A stretch of DNA of 64,000 nt from Sordaria brevicollis (Eukaryota > Ascomycota > Sordariomycetes > Sordariales > Sordariaceae): positions 2,170,001-2,234,000 of the forward strand of contig JAUTDP010000002.1 in NCBI GenBank assembly GCA_033439795.1. The letters are read 5' to 3'. The notes under the pieces are model-generated. The model did no database searches and had not been told where the DNA came from. It worked only from the letters and a program-made list of their open reading frames with translations. Below, piece by piece: positions 1 to 9,396 of the stretch. A program made the position numbers and the translations under genes. Each line of letters opens with the position of its first letter. Position 1 is the stretch's first letter.

Positions 1-654
1 TACACTCGAAAAAACAAGCGATACTCGGTACAGAGGTACTTGCTTAGCATCCGCAACTTTCTTGTTAGTACCATGTCTCCAAAACTGAAGGAATTCCCTA
101 CTCTGTCATGCCCTTTCCCTACCAAGCATGATAGCACCAAGTCCCCTGCCCTACTGCATGCCAAAAACTCTAGCGCTCCTTTGGGCCGCAGCTAGGTGAG
201 GCTCAACCCCTCCTCCGGTGACGACGGCCGGCCAGTTCAAGAAGGTGCGATGTTGTGGTTGCCGCCCACTTCCACTTTCCATGTCTGTTGAGCTGTCCGC
301 CAGGTCGGCCTGAGAGCGGAGATGTCCCGGAACCCGCAATTCGCAACTGCGAGCTTGCCGTGGCCCACTCTGGAGTCTGGAGTCCTGGCCTTCAGCCTCT
401 AGGATCCGGAGGAGCACCATCTCCATTCCTTATCCCCCCGCCATAGCCATATCCCACCGCGCCGGGGACCTTCCAAGTTCCCGGTTCCAGTCCGTCCCTC
501 GCTCGTTGCTTCCTGTTGTTGTGCGCTGTATCGGTCATCATCCCATCGGCTAACTTCCTCGGCTTTCCAAAGGGATCCCAAGCTCCAAAGCTCCTGCCAC
601 TCTCTGCCACTCGTCTGCCCTTCTGACCTGCTGGACCGGCCGGACTTCGTTTCC
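1..654. other. gene-free stretch at the left edge
   Basis: No reading frame here carries a recognisable domain or plausible splice sites. It precedes the isocitrate dehydrogenase gene and is probably its distal promoter and/or the flank of a gene outside the window. The octamer AGAGGTAC at about 36-43 recurs elsewhere in the window (see findings). Confidence 0.5.
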
Positions 655-818
655 CCCCTCCCCTTCCGTCCATTCCGCCTCGCCTCCTCCTGACTCTTCC
701 TGACTCCTGAGTTCCCTGCGGCCCGTCCCGGTGCGAATAATTCCGGGCCTCCTAAGCTTTTCCCTCTCCTCAACCCCCCCTTCTTTACTAACCCCCCTCC
801 CCCCTCCTTTTTCCCACC
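655..818 (+). promoter_or_regulatory. pyrimidine-rich core promoter/5' leader of the isocitrate dehydrogenase gene
   Basis: A strongly C/T-rich block with several runs of five or more C's leads directly to the ATG (context CCACCATGTC). CT-rich leaders near the transcription start are common in strongly expressed filamentous-fungal genes. The role is inferred from position and composition only, and no TATA box is evident. Confidence 0.45.
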
Positions 819-2411
819 ATGTCGCCCGTCACCGCAAACCTTATCCGCTCCTCCCTCCGTCAGGCTTCTGTCTACACCCGTCTCAACATCGCCACTGCTC
901 CTGCCTTTGCTCGCCCTGCTGCCCCTTCCCTCTTCGTCTCCAACAACAGATACCGCACAATGGCTTCCGAGGCTTTCCAGAAGATCAAGGTCAAGAACCC
1001 CGTCGTCGAGCTCGATGGCGATGAGATGACCCGCATCATCTGGCAGGACATCAAGGAGAAGTTCATCTACCCCTTCCTTGATATCGACCTCAAGTACTAC
1101 GACTTGGGTCTTGAGTACCGTGATGAGACCAACGACCAGGTCACCATTGATGCCGCTGAGGCCATCAAGAAGTACTCCGTCGGTGTCAAGTGCGCTACCA
1201 TCACTCCCGATGAGGCCCGTGTAGAGGAGTTCAAGCTCAAGCAGAGTAAGTTTTTTTTTTCTCACTCCCCATTCGCGCTTTGCTTTTGCCTCGACAGTTG
1301 AGTGCGGAAAGCAACGCGATGCATGGCGCATGTCGAGACGCATTGTTCTAACATGATTTCTGCGCGTTAGTGTGGCTCTCCCCCAACGGCACCATCCGTA
1401 ACGCTCTCGGTGGCACCGTCTTCCGTGAGCCCATCGTCATTCCCCGCGTCCCCCGCCTCGTGCCCGGCTGGAAGAAGCCCATCATCATTGGCCGCCACGC
1501 CTTCGGTGACCAGTACCGCGCCAAGGACCTCGTCGCTCCCGGCCCCGGTAAGCTCCAGATGGTCTACACCCCCGAGGGTGGTGAGCCCCAGGTCATCGAC
1601 GTCTTCGACTACAAGAACGGCGGCGGTGTTGCCCAGGCCCAGTACAACACTGATGAGTCCATTGAGGGCTTCGCCCACGCTTCCTTCAAGCTCGCTCTTG
1701 ACAAGGGCCTTCCCCTCTACATGAGCACCAAGAACACCATTCTCAAGAAGTACGATGGTCGCTTCAAGGATATCTTCCAGCAGATCTACGACACCCAGTA
1801 CAAGGAGGCTTTCGAGGCCAAGGGTATCTGGTATGAGCACCGTCTCATCGACGACATGGTCGCTCAGATGATCAAGAGCTCCGGTGGCTACGTCATGGCC
1901 CTCAAGAGTAAGTCCATCTTACTTCCCGCAGTGTCCGATCTGAGAAAGGAAGAAAAAAACGCTAACAAAAGACTCAATCTCTGCAGACTACGATGGTGAT
2001 GTCCAGTCCGATATCGTTGCTCAGGGCTTCGGCTCCCTCGGTCTCATGACCTCCGTCCTCATCACCCCCGATGGCAAGACCTTCGAGTCTGAGGCTGCTC
2101 ACGGTACCGTCACTCGCCACTACCGCGAGCACCAGAAGGGCAACCAGACCTCCACCAACCCCATTGCCTCCATCTTTGCCTGGACCCGTGGTCTCATCCA
2201 GCGTGGCAAGCTCGACGACACCCCCGAGCTCATTGCCTTCGCTGAGGCTCTCGAGAAGGCCTGCATTGACACCGTCGATATCGATGGCATCATGACCAAG
2301 GATCTTGCCCTTGCCTGCGGCAAGACCGGCCGTGAGGACTGGGTCACCACCTCCGAGTACATGGCTGCCGTCGAGCGCCGCCTCAAGAGCACCCTCAAGG
2401 AGAAGCTCTAA
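819..2411 (+). CDS. IDP1: NADP-dependent isocitrate dehydrogenase, mitochondrial (with probable internal start)
   Basis: Oxidative decarboxylation of isocitrate to 2-oxoglutarate with reduction of NADP. Exons 819-1245, 1371-1907 and 1987-2411 give 462 aa. Both introns have GTAAG donors and TAG/CAG acceptors, and joining restores the family strings [13 protein letters not shown] and [11 protein letters not shown]. The substrate-binding segment [10 protein letters not shown] and the cofactor-domain segment after the second intron ([11 protein letters not shown], then [11 protein letters not shown]) are intact. Residues 1-47 are rich in Arg, Ser and Ala and lack acidic residues, like a mitochondrial leader. 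Met48 (position 960, MASEAF) lies where cytosolic forms begin, so one gene could make two forms. The protein ends KEKL, near to but not a standard peroxisomal tripeptide. Strong C-ending codon bias suggests high expression. The downstream neighbour is convergent. Confidence 0.95.
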
Positions 2412-3434
2412 ATTACGTTACCCTGACGCATTTTATAATACCCCCCGAAAAAAGGAACGGAAAAGTTTGTCGGATGTGAGATGACGGTTGGATCAGCTGT
2501 CCTGGTGGGCCGGGTAAACGGTTTGGTTCCGCTGCACCTACAGGCGAAGGGAGACGCGCGGAACATGGGATTGAAAAGTTGAGACGAAAAACAGCATCGT
2601 CCAGGATATCATCTTTTGGTTTACGCATCAAGGTGCATCCATTGCATCTGCGTCTCGTGTCATGTATCCCTTGGAAGGGATCAAGACCAAGAGCTACTGG
2701 CATAATCAGCTGGGCCCTTCCTTGACCACCTCACCTCGGAGTTTTGGAAATTGGCGGGCAACTTGTACATAGGCTATGGGCATCTTCATGAACAAATTTA
2801 ACGAAGTAAAATACCCCCAAAACTTGATCTTCTGGTACTAAACGCCTTCGCGTATATTTGTTGCAATTCAAGTTTCGGTGTCTATTGTAGTACATCATTC
2901 TCAAGTCCTTTTACCAGCCACCCCATCGATGAAATTCTGTTCACGGATCCTGGTACTTGCCACGTAATAAACTGCGTATTGTATCTATTTACAACAGACT
3001 TGACATTGAACCAACCTACCTACCTTTGCGACTATCAGTTAGGGGGCCTGAGCTTCATGAACAGAATCCTTTTAGTATAGACCGGTTCCTGAAGATACGT
3101 CGCGGTCCTTGGACGAACAAGAAACCGGTAATGACCCCCGAGAGAGTGAAGCCATTAGCACTATCAGAGTTCCGAAATAATGCATGAATGACGAGTGTAC
3201 TCGTACCCAAAATCTATCCCTGATTTCCTTCATCTTTAAGCATGCATATGTATCCCCTGTTGTTCTTGGTGAGCCAACGCCAATAAGTATGTGGTGAAGC
3301 AGACACCATAAAAGAGCCAACCGCCTGTGAGGTAATGCACGACAACAACCCGCTGAATTTTTGAAAACCTCTGCTATTACTCAGGCGCCGATCCTTAATC
3401 CCAACTTTCCCATCACAACATTTGGATTCAGCTA
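2412..3434. other. convergent intergenic spacer
   Basis: This is the space between the 3' ends of the isocitrate dehydrogenase gene and the IEC3-like gene. The short open frames have no conserved motifs. It presumably contains both 3' UTRs. ACCTACCTACCT-type short repeats occur near 3010. Confidence 0.5.
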
Positions 3435-4707
3435 CTAATCATCGGCCTTTGATGCTTCACTAGCTCCTGCGCTCTTCCGCGGCCTCTTGGTGCCTGACGT
3501 GGGCGTAGCTTCCCCGCCGCCGCCTTCGCTCTTACGCTTCTTCTTAGTCGGCCGGCTCGAGCCACCCTTGGGCCTGTAGCCCGGATCGTCGTCCACCACC
3601 CGCTTCCGCTTGCCTTTTGTTACACTGGGTGTTACCGCCTCGAAGTTGTTATCTTCGTCCGGATAATCGGGCACCTCGGCCGACGCAGCAGCAGACTTTG
3701 CACCGCCCCTCTTGGTGCGAGCCGAGTTCGAGTCACCCCGACCGCCGCGGCTCCCAGATCCTCCGCCACGTTCGCCCTTAGCCCGTCCGCCGCGACCCGA
3801 GGTGGTGCCGCGAGATTCGCCGTGGTCATTGTCATCTCCATGGGCCTCTGTGTCTTGCAAGAACGTCTTGGGCGCATGTTTCCGCAGCCAGTTGTAGACA
3901 GATGTCGGGTTGCGTAATTGGAAGTCCCGGGAGGCGAGCAGTCCACTGTCTCTTGCGTTGGCGGCGACGGCCGCGGCACCGCCATTCTGTTGGGCAATCG
4001 GCGCAAGAGTGGGCAAATCTTTGGGATGCGTCGCACCGGTTTCACTGGCCTCTCTCCTCGTCAGTCGTTGGTCGAGCTCGTAGATATAGTTGTCGATATC
4101 GTCAGCTGTGAGGAACGAAGGTGGGTGAGGTTGTCCTTGATTGGGATCGGCTGGCGAGTCGCGGCCGGCTTCGAGGTCGCGGAGAAGCTCGGGGAAGCAC
4201 TCTGCTGCCTGGGAAAAGCGCATGTGCGGCACGTCTTGAAGGAGTTCCTTGTATGATTTCGCGGGCCGAATGCCGCCCGGCGGTGTTGACGGTCTGTCAA
4301 TGTCCAGGTATAGATCTTCATTTTCGGAACTTGGCTCGATGCTCAAGTCGAAGCGCTTTTCTGGTGGCATCTGATTGGAGTTGTTCATGTCGAGAAGCAT
4401 GTCAAGAAGACGGCTGTTGTTTAGAACACGAAATGTTAGCAATGGTGTACCGACGTGATCGATGGAAAGCCTAATGATCATACTCCTTCTGAATGGCTAG
4501 TCGCCTGGCGGTTGCTAGGGCTTTTTGCTCGGTTTTGTACAGCTCCTCGCCTTCGTGCATCTTCTGGTCAAAGGTGATGCGCATCTTGCGATACTTCTTT
4601 TTCCACGACCGATAGGTCGGCTTGTCTTCGGCCATTCTTGTGTCGACAGAATCATCGTCTCCTCCTCTGTGGCTCAACTCGGTGCGGCCACGCGGGTCGA
4701 CCTCCAT
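3435..4707 (-). CDS. IEC3: INO80 chromatin-remodelling complex subunit, IEC3-like
   Basis: Predicted nuclear protein of the INO80 ATP-dependent nucleosome remodeller. Exons on the minus strand are 4707-4484 and 4413-3435, giving 400 aa. The intron (donor GTATGA, branch GCTAAC, acceptor AACAG) joins AIQK to DRLLDMLLDMNNS. The N-terminal block KPTYRSWKKKYRKMR (residues 29-43), the KALATARRLA helix (about 62-71) and the later SVYNWLRKHAPKTFLQD segment are the hallmarks of the Iec3 family. The C-terminal third is low complexity: an RGG/Gly-rich patch, then Lys/Arg clusters (KGKRKR, KKKRK) that look like nuclear localisation signals. It is divergent from the MYG1-like gene, sharing an 839-bp upstream region. 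Family identity is recalled from the conserved blocks, not searched. Confidence 0.82.
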
Positions 4708-5546
4708 GTTGGAAGATAAAGGGAGGGATGGCGGATCGTGATGATGATTGCTTGGTGTTGCGGCTTGCGATCATCTAACAATGCGCGTCGTGAAAGTGCG
4801 GAGGATGGGTTGCGTGGAGAGATGGGTTCCGGGATAAGCCGTGGCGCGGTGTTGAGGAGATGGTTTGGTCAGTCAATGACGAAGCAAAATGTTATTTTGA
4901 AACCTCTGGGAATGAATGCCCGGTTCCAGTGAAGGCTGCGGCTCGTTTGTTGGATCGCGTGTCGAGCCATGCTAGTGTTGCCTGCACCGCTTGGTACAGT
5001 CAAGGATGCTGTTAGTGTAGAGGTACCTTCACTGCCCTGTGAATGAGTGTTCAGCCTTCCGTCTCTCGCGCGAACCTGAACAAAAGCGTGAAACACCCTG
5101 GCGTTGTCCTCTTTGCCGTCTTCACCTCTGCCTGCCAGGATGCGGATTGATGCCTAGGGTCTCCCTTGAGGTAGAGTCCCGTGTCACTGAGGACCGGAGC
5201 GCGTTAGGTGATTGCAGAATGACCAGCAAGCACACTGCGATATGGAGGCCTTACACTAACAGTAGACGCTGGGAAGGTACAAAGTAGAAGCGGTTGGCTG
5301 CACTTTCTGCTTGCCTGTCAGGCTAGCTGAGCTGCATAAAATGTCCCTTGAGCTAGGCCAGGGGCTATCCCATCCTCAATCTAATCGATAGCGTCCTAGT
5401 GTACTAAAAGTATCAAATGGAGCTGTGTACAAGTCAGGCTGTTGTTTGTTGTCTCAGTGGGGGGGAATAAGTTTTCTTCCAACCATACAACCCAATCTTC
5501 ACCTTCCAACCTCTCGACACCGTAACTGTCCTCATAGGGTTGGTTA
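4708..5546. promoter_or_regulatory. divergent intergenic region, IEC3-like / MYG1-like
   Basis: The 839-bp region contains the start-side flanks of two divergently transcribed genes. No TATA box or known operator could be assigned. A TAGAGGTAC 9-mer is at 5018-5026. A TTTCAG at 5570-5575 just before the second ATG of the MYG1-like gene could be the acceptor of a 5' UTR intron. Confidence 0.4.
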
Positions 5547-6647
5547 ATGTTCACTCGCCTACTCGCACCTTTCAGAACAATGGCCGAAAACGCAGCGAAG
5601 CGCATCAAGACCGATGGCGGTGCTCTCACCATTGGCACCCACAACGGGCACTTCCACGCCGACGAGGCTCTCGCCGTCTACATGCTTCGCCAGCATGTCC
5701 CCAAGTACACTGGTGCCCGCCTGATCCGCACCCGCGACCCTGCGCTTCTTGAGACCTGCGACATCGTCGTCGACGTCGGTGGCGAGTACGAGCCCTCCCG
5801 CGACCGCTACGACCACCACCAGCGCACCTTCACCACCACTTTCCCCGACCACCAGACCAAGCTCAGCAGCGCCGGTCTCGTCTACATGCACTTCGGCAAG
5901 GGCATCATCTCGCGCAGCCTGCCCGACACCCCTGCGGAGGACAGCGACAAGGTTGGCTTGATCTGGAACAAGTTGTACGACAGCTTCGTCGAGGCTCTCG
6001 ACGCCCACGACAACGGCATCAGCGTTTACGACCCCGAGGCTCTCAAGGCTGCCGGCATTGAGAAGCGCTTCTCCAACGGTGGCTTCACTCTCGGTGCCAT
6101 GGTCGGCCGCTTCAACGGCAACTGGAACGATCCCGTTCCCTCGGACCCTGTGGCCGCCCAGGCAGAGGAAGATGGCAGGTTCGAGCAGGCCAGCCAGCGT
6201 ATCGGTGAGGAGTTTGATCGCGCTCTCGACTACTACACCAAGGCTTGGCTCCCGGCCAGAGACGTCGTCGAGACGGCCTATAAGGCGCGCAAGGAGTACG
6301 ATGCGGAGGGCAGGATCCTGGTTCTCAAGGGACAGTCTGCCCCGTGGAAGGACCATCTCTACACCTTGGAAGAGGAAGAGGGCGAGGGCGTCCAGAAGGT
6401 TCTCTATGTTTTGTACCCCGAGAAGCCCACTCCCGATGCCAAGTGGAGAGTGCAGTGCGTGCCTGAGACTGGCGACTCCTTCCAGAGCCGTAAGCCCCTT
6501 CCCGAGGCTTGGAGAGGCTTCCGCGATGAGAAGCTCGATGAGATCACGGGTATCCAGGGCGGTGTTTTCATTCACGCGGCGGGTTTCATCGGAGGCAACA
6601 AGACCTTCGATGGTGCTTTGTCCATGGCCAAGAAGGCTCTGGAGTAG
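5547..6647 (+). CDS. MYG1: MYG1 family metal-dependent hydrolase/exonuclease
   Basis: A 366-aa intronless gene of the MYG1 (UPF0160) family, related to DHH phosphoesterases. Human MYG1 is a 3'-5' RNA exonuclease found in nucleus/nucleolus and mitochondria. Visible metal-site motifs are THNGHFHADE (31-40), CDIVVDVGG (71-79) and the DHH triad at 89-91 followed by QRTF. The C-terminal segment GVFIHAAGFIGGNKTF is also typical. Two starts are possible: 5547 adds the basic, hydrophobic leader MFTRLLAPFR, while 5580 (Met12, context ACAATGGCC) starts at MAENA. The TTTCAG just before the second ATG could be a splice acceptor, which would favour the shorter form. A long open frame on the opposite strand is an artefact of codon bias. 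Confidence 0.92.
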   Translation: MFTRLLAPFRTMAENAAKRIKTDGGALTIGTHNGHFHADEALAVYMLRQHVPKYTGARLIRTRDPALLETCDIVVDVGGEYEPSRDRYDHHQRTFTTTFPDHQTKLSSAGLVYMHFGKGIISRSLPDTPAEDSDKVGLIWNKLYDSFVEALDAHDNGISVYDPEALKAAGIEKRFSNGGFTLGAMVGRFNGNWNDPVPSDPVAAQAEEDGRFEQASQRIGEEFDRALDYYTKAWLPARDVVETAYKARKEYDAEGRILVLKGQSAPWKDHLYTLEEEEGEGVQKVLYVLYPEKPTPDAKWRVQCVPETGDSFQSRKPLPEAWRGFRDEKLDEITGIQGGVFIHAAGFIGGNKTFDGALSMAKKALE

Positions 6648-7253
6648 GAACCCAGCACTGTTGTGAAGATTGGAAAGCTCGTCGGCGTTTGTTAGAAAAG
6701 TACTTGACATATCTCCCGCCGGTTTAGGGAAGACGATTGCATCACCACCATCGAGTCCACTGCTGCTCAGCCCCTATCATGAGAGAATGTTCGTTCGTGT
6801 TCACGTTATTGACTGGTTGCGTAACCTTTGGGAGTGCCTCGGTAAAGGCACTTCACGTAGATCAGATGTTCGGTCGTTTGGGCATTGATTTACATCCCAT
6901 TTCGTGTTCTTATAAACACTGACACCGAGATTCGACTTGAAAGCAACACGCGCTACCTTGCTGAAGGACAGACGCGACTTGATCAACTCAGTTGAAACAT
7001 AGATGATAAACCCCCTAACCAATACATATCTCACTCGAACAAAGGAATCTTTACATTGAAAACATAAAACCCAACGCCACAAACCCCAAAACGTAATAAC
7101 TTCATACCCATGCTGTGCGTAACTGCTGTAATGCCTTGTGCTGGTGAGTGTATTTCGAATACACTAGAACGATAGGTTCGACGGGTTCCACAAGTTGTTT
7201 TAAAGAGACGAACCCGCCATCCAACGCCTTGCGTTTGTTTTATGTCTGGACGT
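6648..7253. other. convergent intergenic spacer
   Basis: This lies between the 3' ends of the MYG1-like and endosulfine genes and holds their presumed 3' UTRs. No conserved coding or RNA signal was seen. Confidence 0.5.
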
Positions 7254-7964
7254 TTATTTTTGGATAGGGAGGGGTTCCTGCTGATCAGCAGTGCCGGCCG
7301 CGGTGGTGTCGGCAGCGGCTTGCTCTTGCTGCTGCTGCTGCTGCTGTCCGGCGCCTGCATTGTGTTCGCTGCTGTTGAGAGATTCAAGTTCCTCGGCGCT
7401 GAGCCCGCGGTTAAGGTAGCTGCTTTCCTTGACAGGACTGCCGGCTTGGGGGCCCATGTTGCTGTGCTGATGAACAAGGTGGTGGGCTTGCGCCAGGCTG
7501 CTGGCACCGTTGATACCGCCGCCGGGGCTCGTCAGATGGGGAATGTTCTCGGGCACGGGGTGCTGGCTGCCTACGGAGCCAGTGTCGACACCGTCGCCCT
7601 TGCCAGCCTTGCTCATGGCATAGTCGCCGCTGTCAAAGTACTTGCGCTCCTTGAGATGCTTGGCGAAATGGTCGCTGCGGTTGGGCAGCTTGCCGTACAG
7701 GCGGAAGAGGCGTTGTTCCTCGGGAGAGAGTGACTGCAGCAAGTGCGTGAATCGTCAGCGTCGGTATAGATAGCTAAAGTGTTGCGAGTTGTTGCATTGT
7801 GATGGGTGGTATCGATGATGGTGTCGGAGGCGGATGGTATCTCGGGAGCCCAATCGCGCCCGGCCGGGGTGGGCTGATGATGGCGTTGTCGTTGTGATTG
7901 CTGCACTGACGCAACATTGTCTACTTACCTGAATGTCAACCTTCTTTGCCTGGTGGGGATTCAT
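7254..7964 (-). CDS. IGO1: endosulfine family protein phosphatase inhibitor (Igo1/ENSA-like)
   Basis: A small phosphoprotein that, when phosphorylated by a Greatwall/Rim15-type kinase, inhibits PP2A-B55 and controls entry into quiescence or mitosis. The first exon (7964-7929) encodes only 12 residues, MNPHQAKKVDIQ. The 195-nt intron (GTAAG donor, CTGCAG acceptor) joins it to exon 2 (7733-7254), giving 171 aa. The conserved core LSPEEQRLFRLYGKLP (14-29) is followed by KERKYFDSGDYAMSK, where Ser47 in FDSGDY is the expected kinase target. After the core the protein is low complexity with a seven-Gln run near the C-terminus, encoded by CAG/CAA repeats. The start is chosen because MNPHQ plus this spacing is usual in fungal homologs. 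Convergent with the MYG1-like gene. Confidence 0.93.
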
Positions 7965-9396
7965 GGCTGCAGTTCGAATTTGGGGATCTTTGCTGCGCTC
8001 AAACGCTTGGTCTTCTCTTGGAAGCCGGTACAGTTCACAATGAATAGTCAGCCAGGCGTTATAGGTCCTTCCTTGCAGTCTCGCTGTGCTGTGTTTTATG
8101 CGTGCTGTCGGTCGCAAGCACTGTCTGTCGTCCGCTTAAGGTGGTCGCGAACCTGGAAGAGGGGAGCGACCAAGGTTGTTTGGAACGTCGATGGAAGTCT
8201 GCGGATGCACAACAAGGTACGGTATTGCAGTGGTGCTTGTTAAAGGTGCCGGCGTTCAGGTTGTCATCTGGTGTTCTCGCTTGCACTTAGAAGAACAGAG
8301 GTGGAGGAGGGGCGACGCATACGGGAGGGAAGATGGGGTCGAGAAGCGGGACCATCAACTCTTGGAGGGGGAACGCAGGTGGACGGGAACATTGGAAGCT
8401 ACAGGACGCAGAGCGGCAGTCGATGGTGCAGCGTGCATCATTGCCTGCCGGGACTGCAGTAGGCGGTACCTTTGTGAGGCGGTGACGAGTGCCAGAGTGC
8501 CAGTGCCTGTCTCGCCTGTCTGCTCTTGGGTTTGTCAGTGACCAAAGGGTGCGGATGTACCTCAAGGTAGCCACTCGTAATCGCTTAGTCTAGCCAAAAG
8601 GCACGTGCACCGCTCTTCCTGTCGGTACCACATGGTCCATGCGCGCGCGCGCTGCACTATCTGATACGTAGAGTGCTGCGAAGATCCAAGTGACTTTGTC
8701 TTTCCTTTTCTGGTCTTGAACTCCCTCCTTGTGCACTCCTATTTGAAAGTCGAGACCGTCGCTCTGCGCTCTCATGTCCACTTCAAGTTAAAACGATAGC
8801 CATTGAGAGAAGCAAGGATGGTCAAACGCATTGTTTCACTTATCTATCCCTCCTCTCAAGTTGTCAAGTGTCTCAGGTCTTTGCTATCTCGCCCGTGGCA
8901 CACGGACCAAACGGATCTTCCATTGAACATGTTTGTCACCACCTCCCATTTGAATACTGAGAAGAGGGGAACGGAATGCAGAGAATGCCTGACACCCGAA
9001 TGTGCCGGCCGAATTAGCATGGTCAAGGCCTCATACGGAATCATCTACGTAATGCCATGAGGACAGCTGCAGTATAATCTGTCAGCAGTGGCCCATCGAG
9101 CACGTGTGATGCTGTGTCGGATCATGTGTGCAACTTCTAACGTCCTGATGTGATGAGACACTTTGGAGCACCGAACCGAATAATATTTTATTAAACCGCG
9201 TACAGATATCCATCTTCCCGGTACCAAAACACTCACCTCCTATAACTGGTTCCCTTCATCGTGTGCCGCAACACAGCTTGATAGGCCGAAGTATAATCTA
9301 CCAAGCCCTCAGCCCCCGCCATCATGTCCATATTCGGGGGCGCCTTCATGATAGACGTCAAGAAAAGACCTCTTCCCATAATCCTATCCCAATCGC
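7965..9396. other. intergenic region upstream of the endosulfine gene
   Basis: This 1.4-kb stretch lies between the endosulfine start and the glutaminase stop. Several short open frames on both strands lack recognisable features. It probably contains the endosulfine promoter and 5' UTR and the glutaminase 3' UTR. A short CGCGCGCGCG-like run is at about 8641-8650. Confidence 0.45.

Noticed and set aside
399..1343. 314-codon minus-strand frame over the start of the isocitrate dehydrogenase gene
   Set aside because: Shadow of exon 1 and its leader. No recognisable protein features.
5559..6710. 383-codon open frame on the minus strand covering the whole MYG1-like gene
   Set aside because: It mirrors a sense gene with strong codon bias that avoids reverse-strand stops, it is Leu/Val/Glu-rich without any family motif, and the sense protein is clearly conserved.
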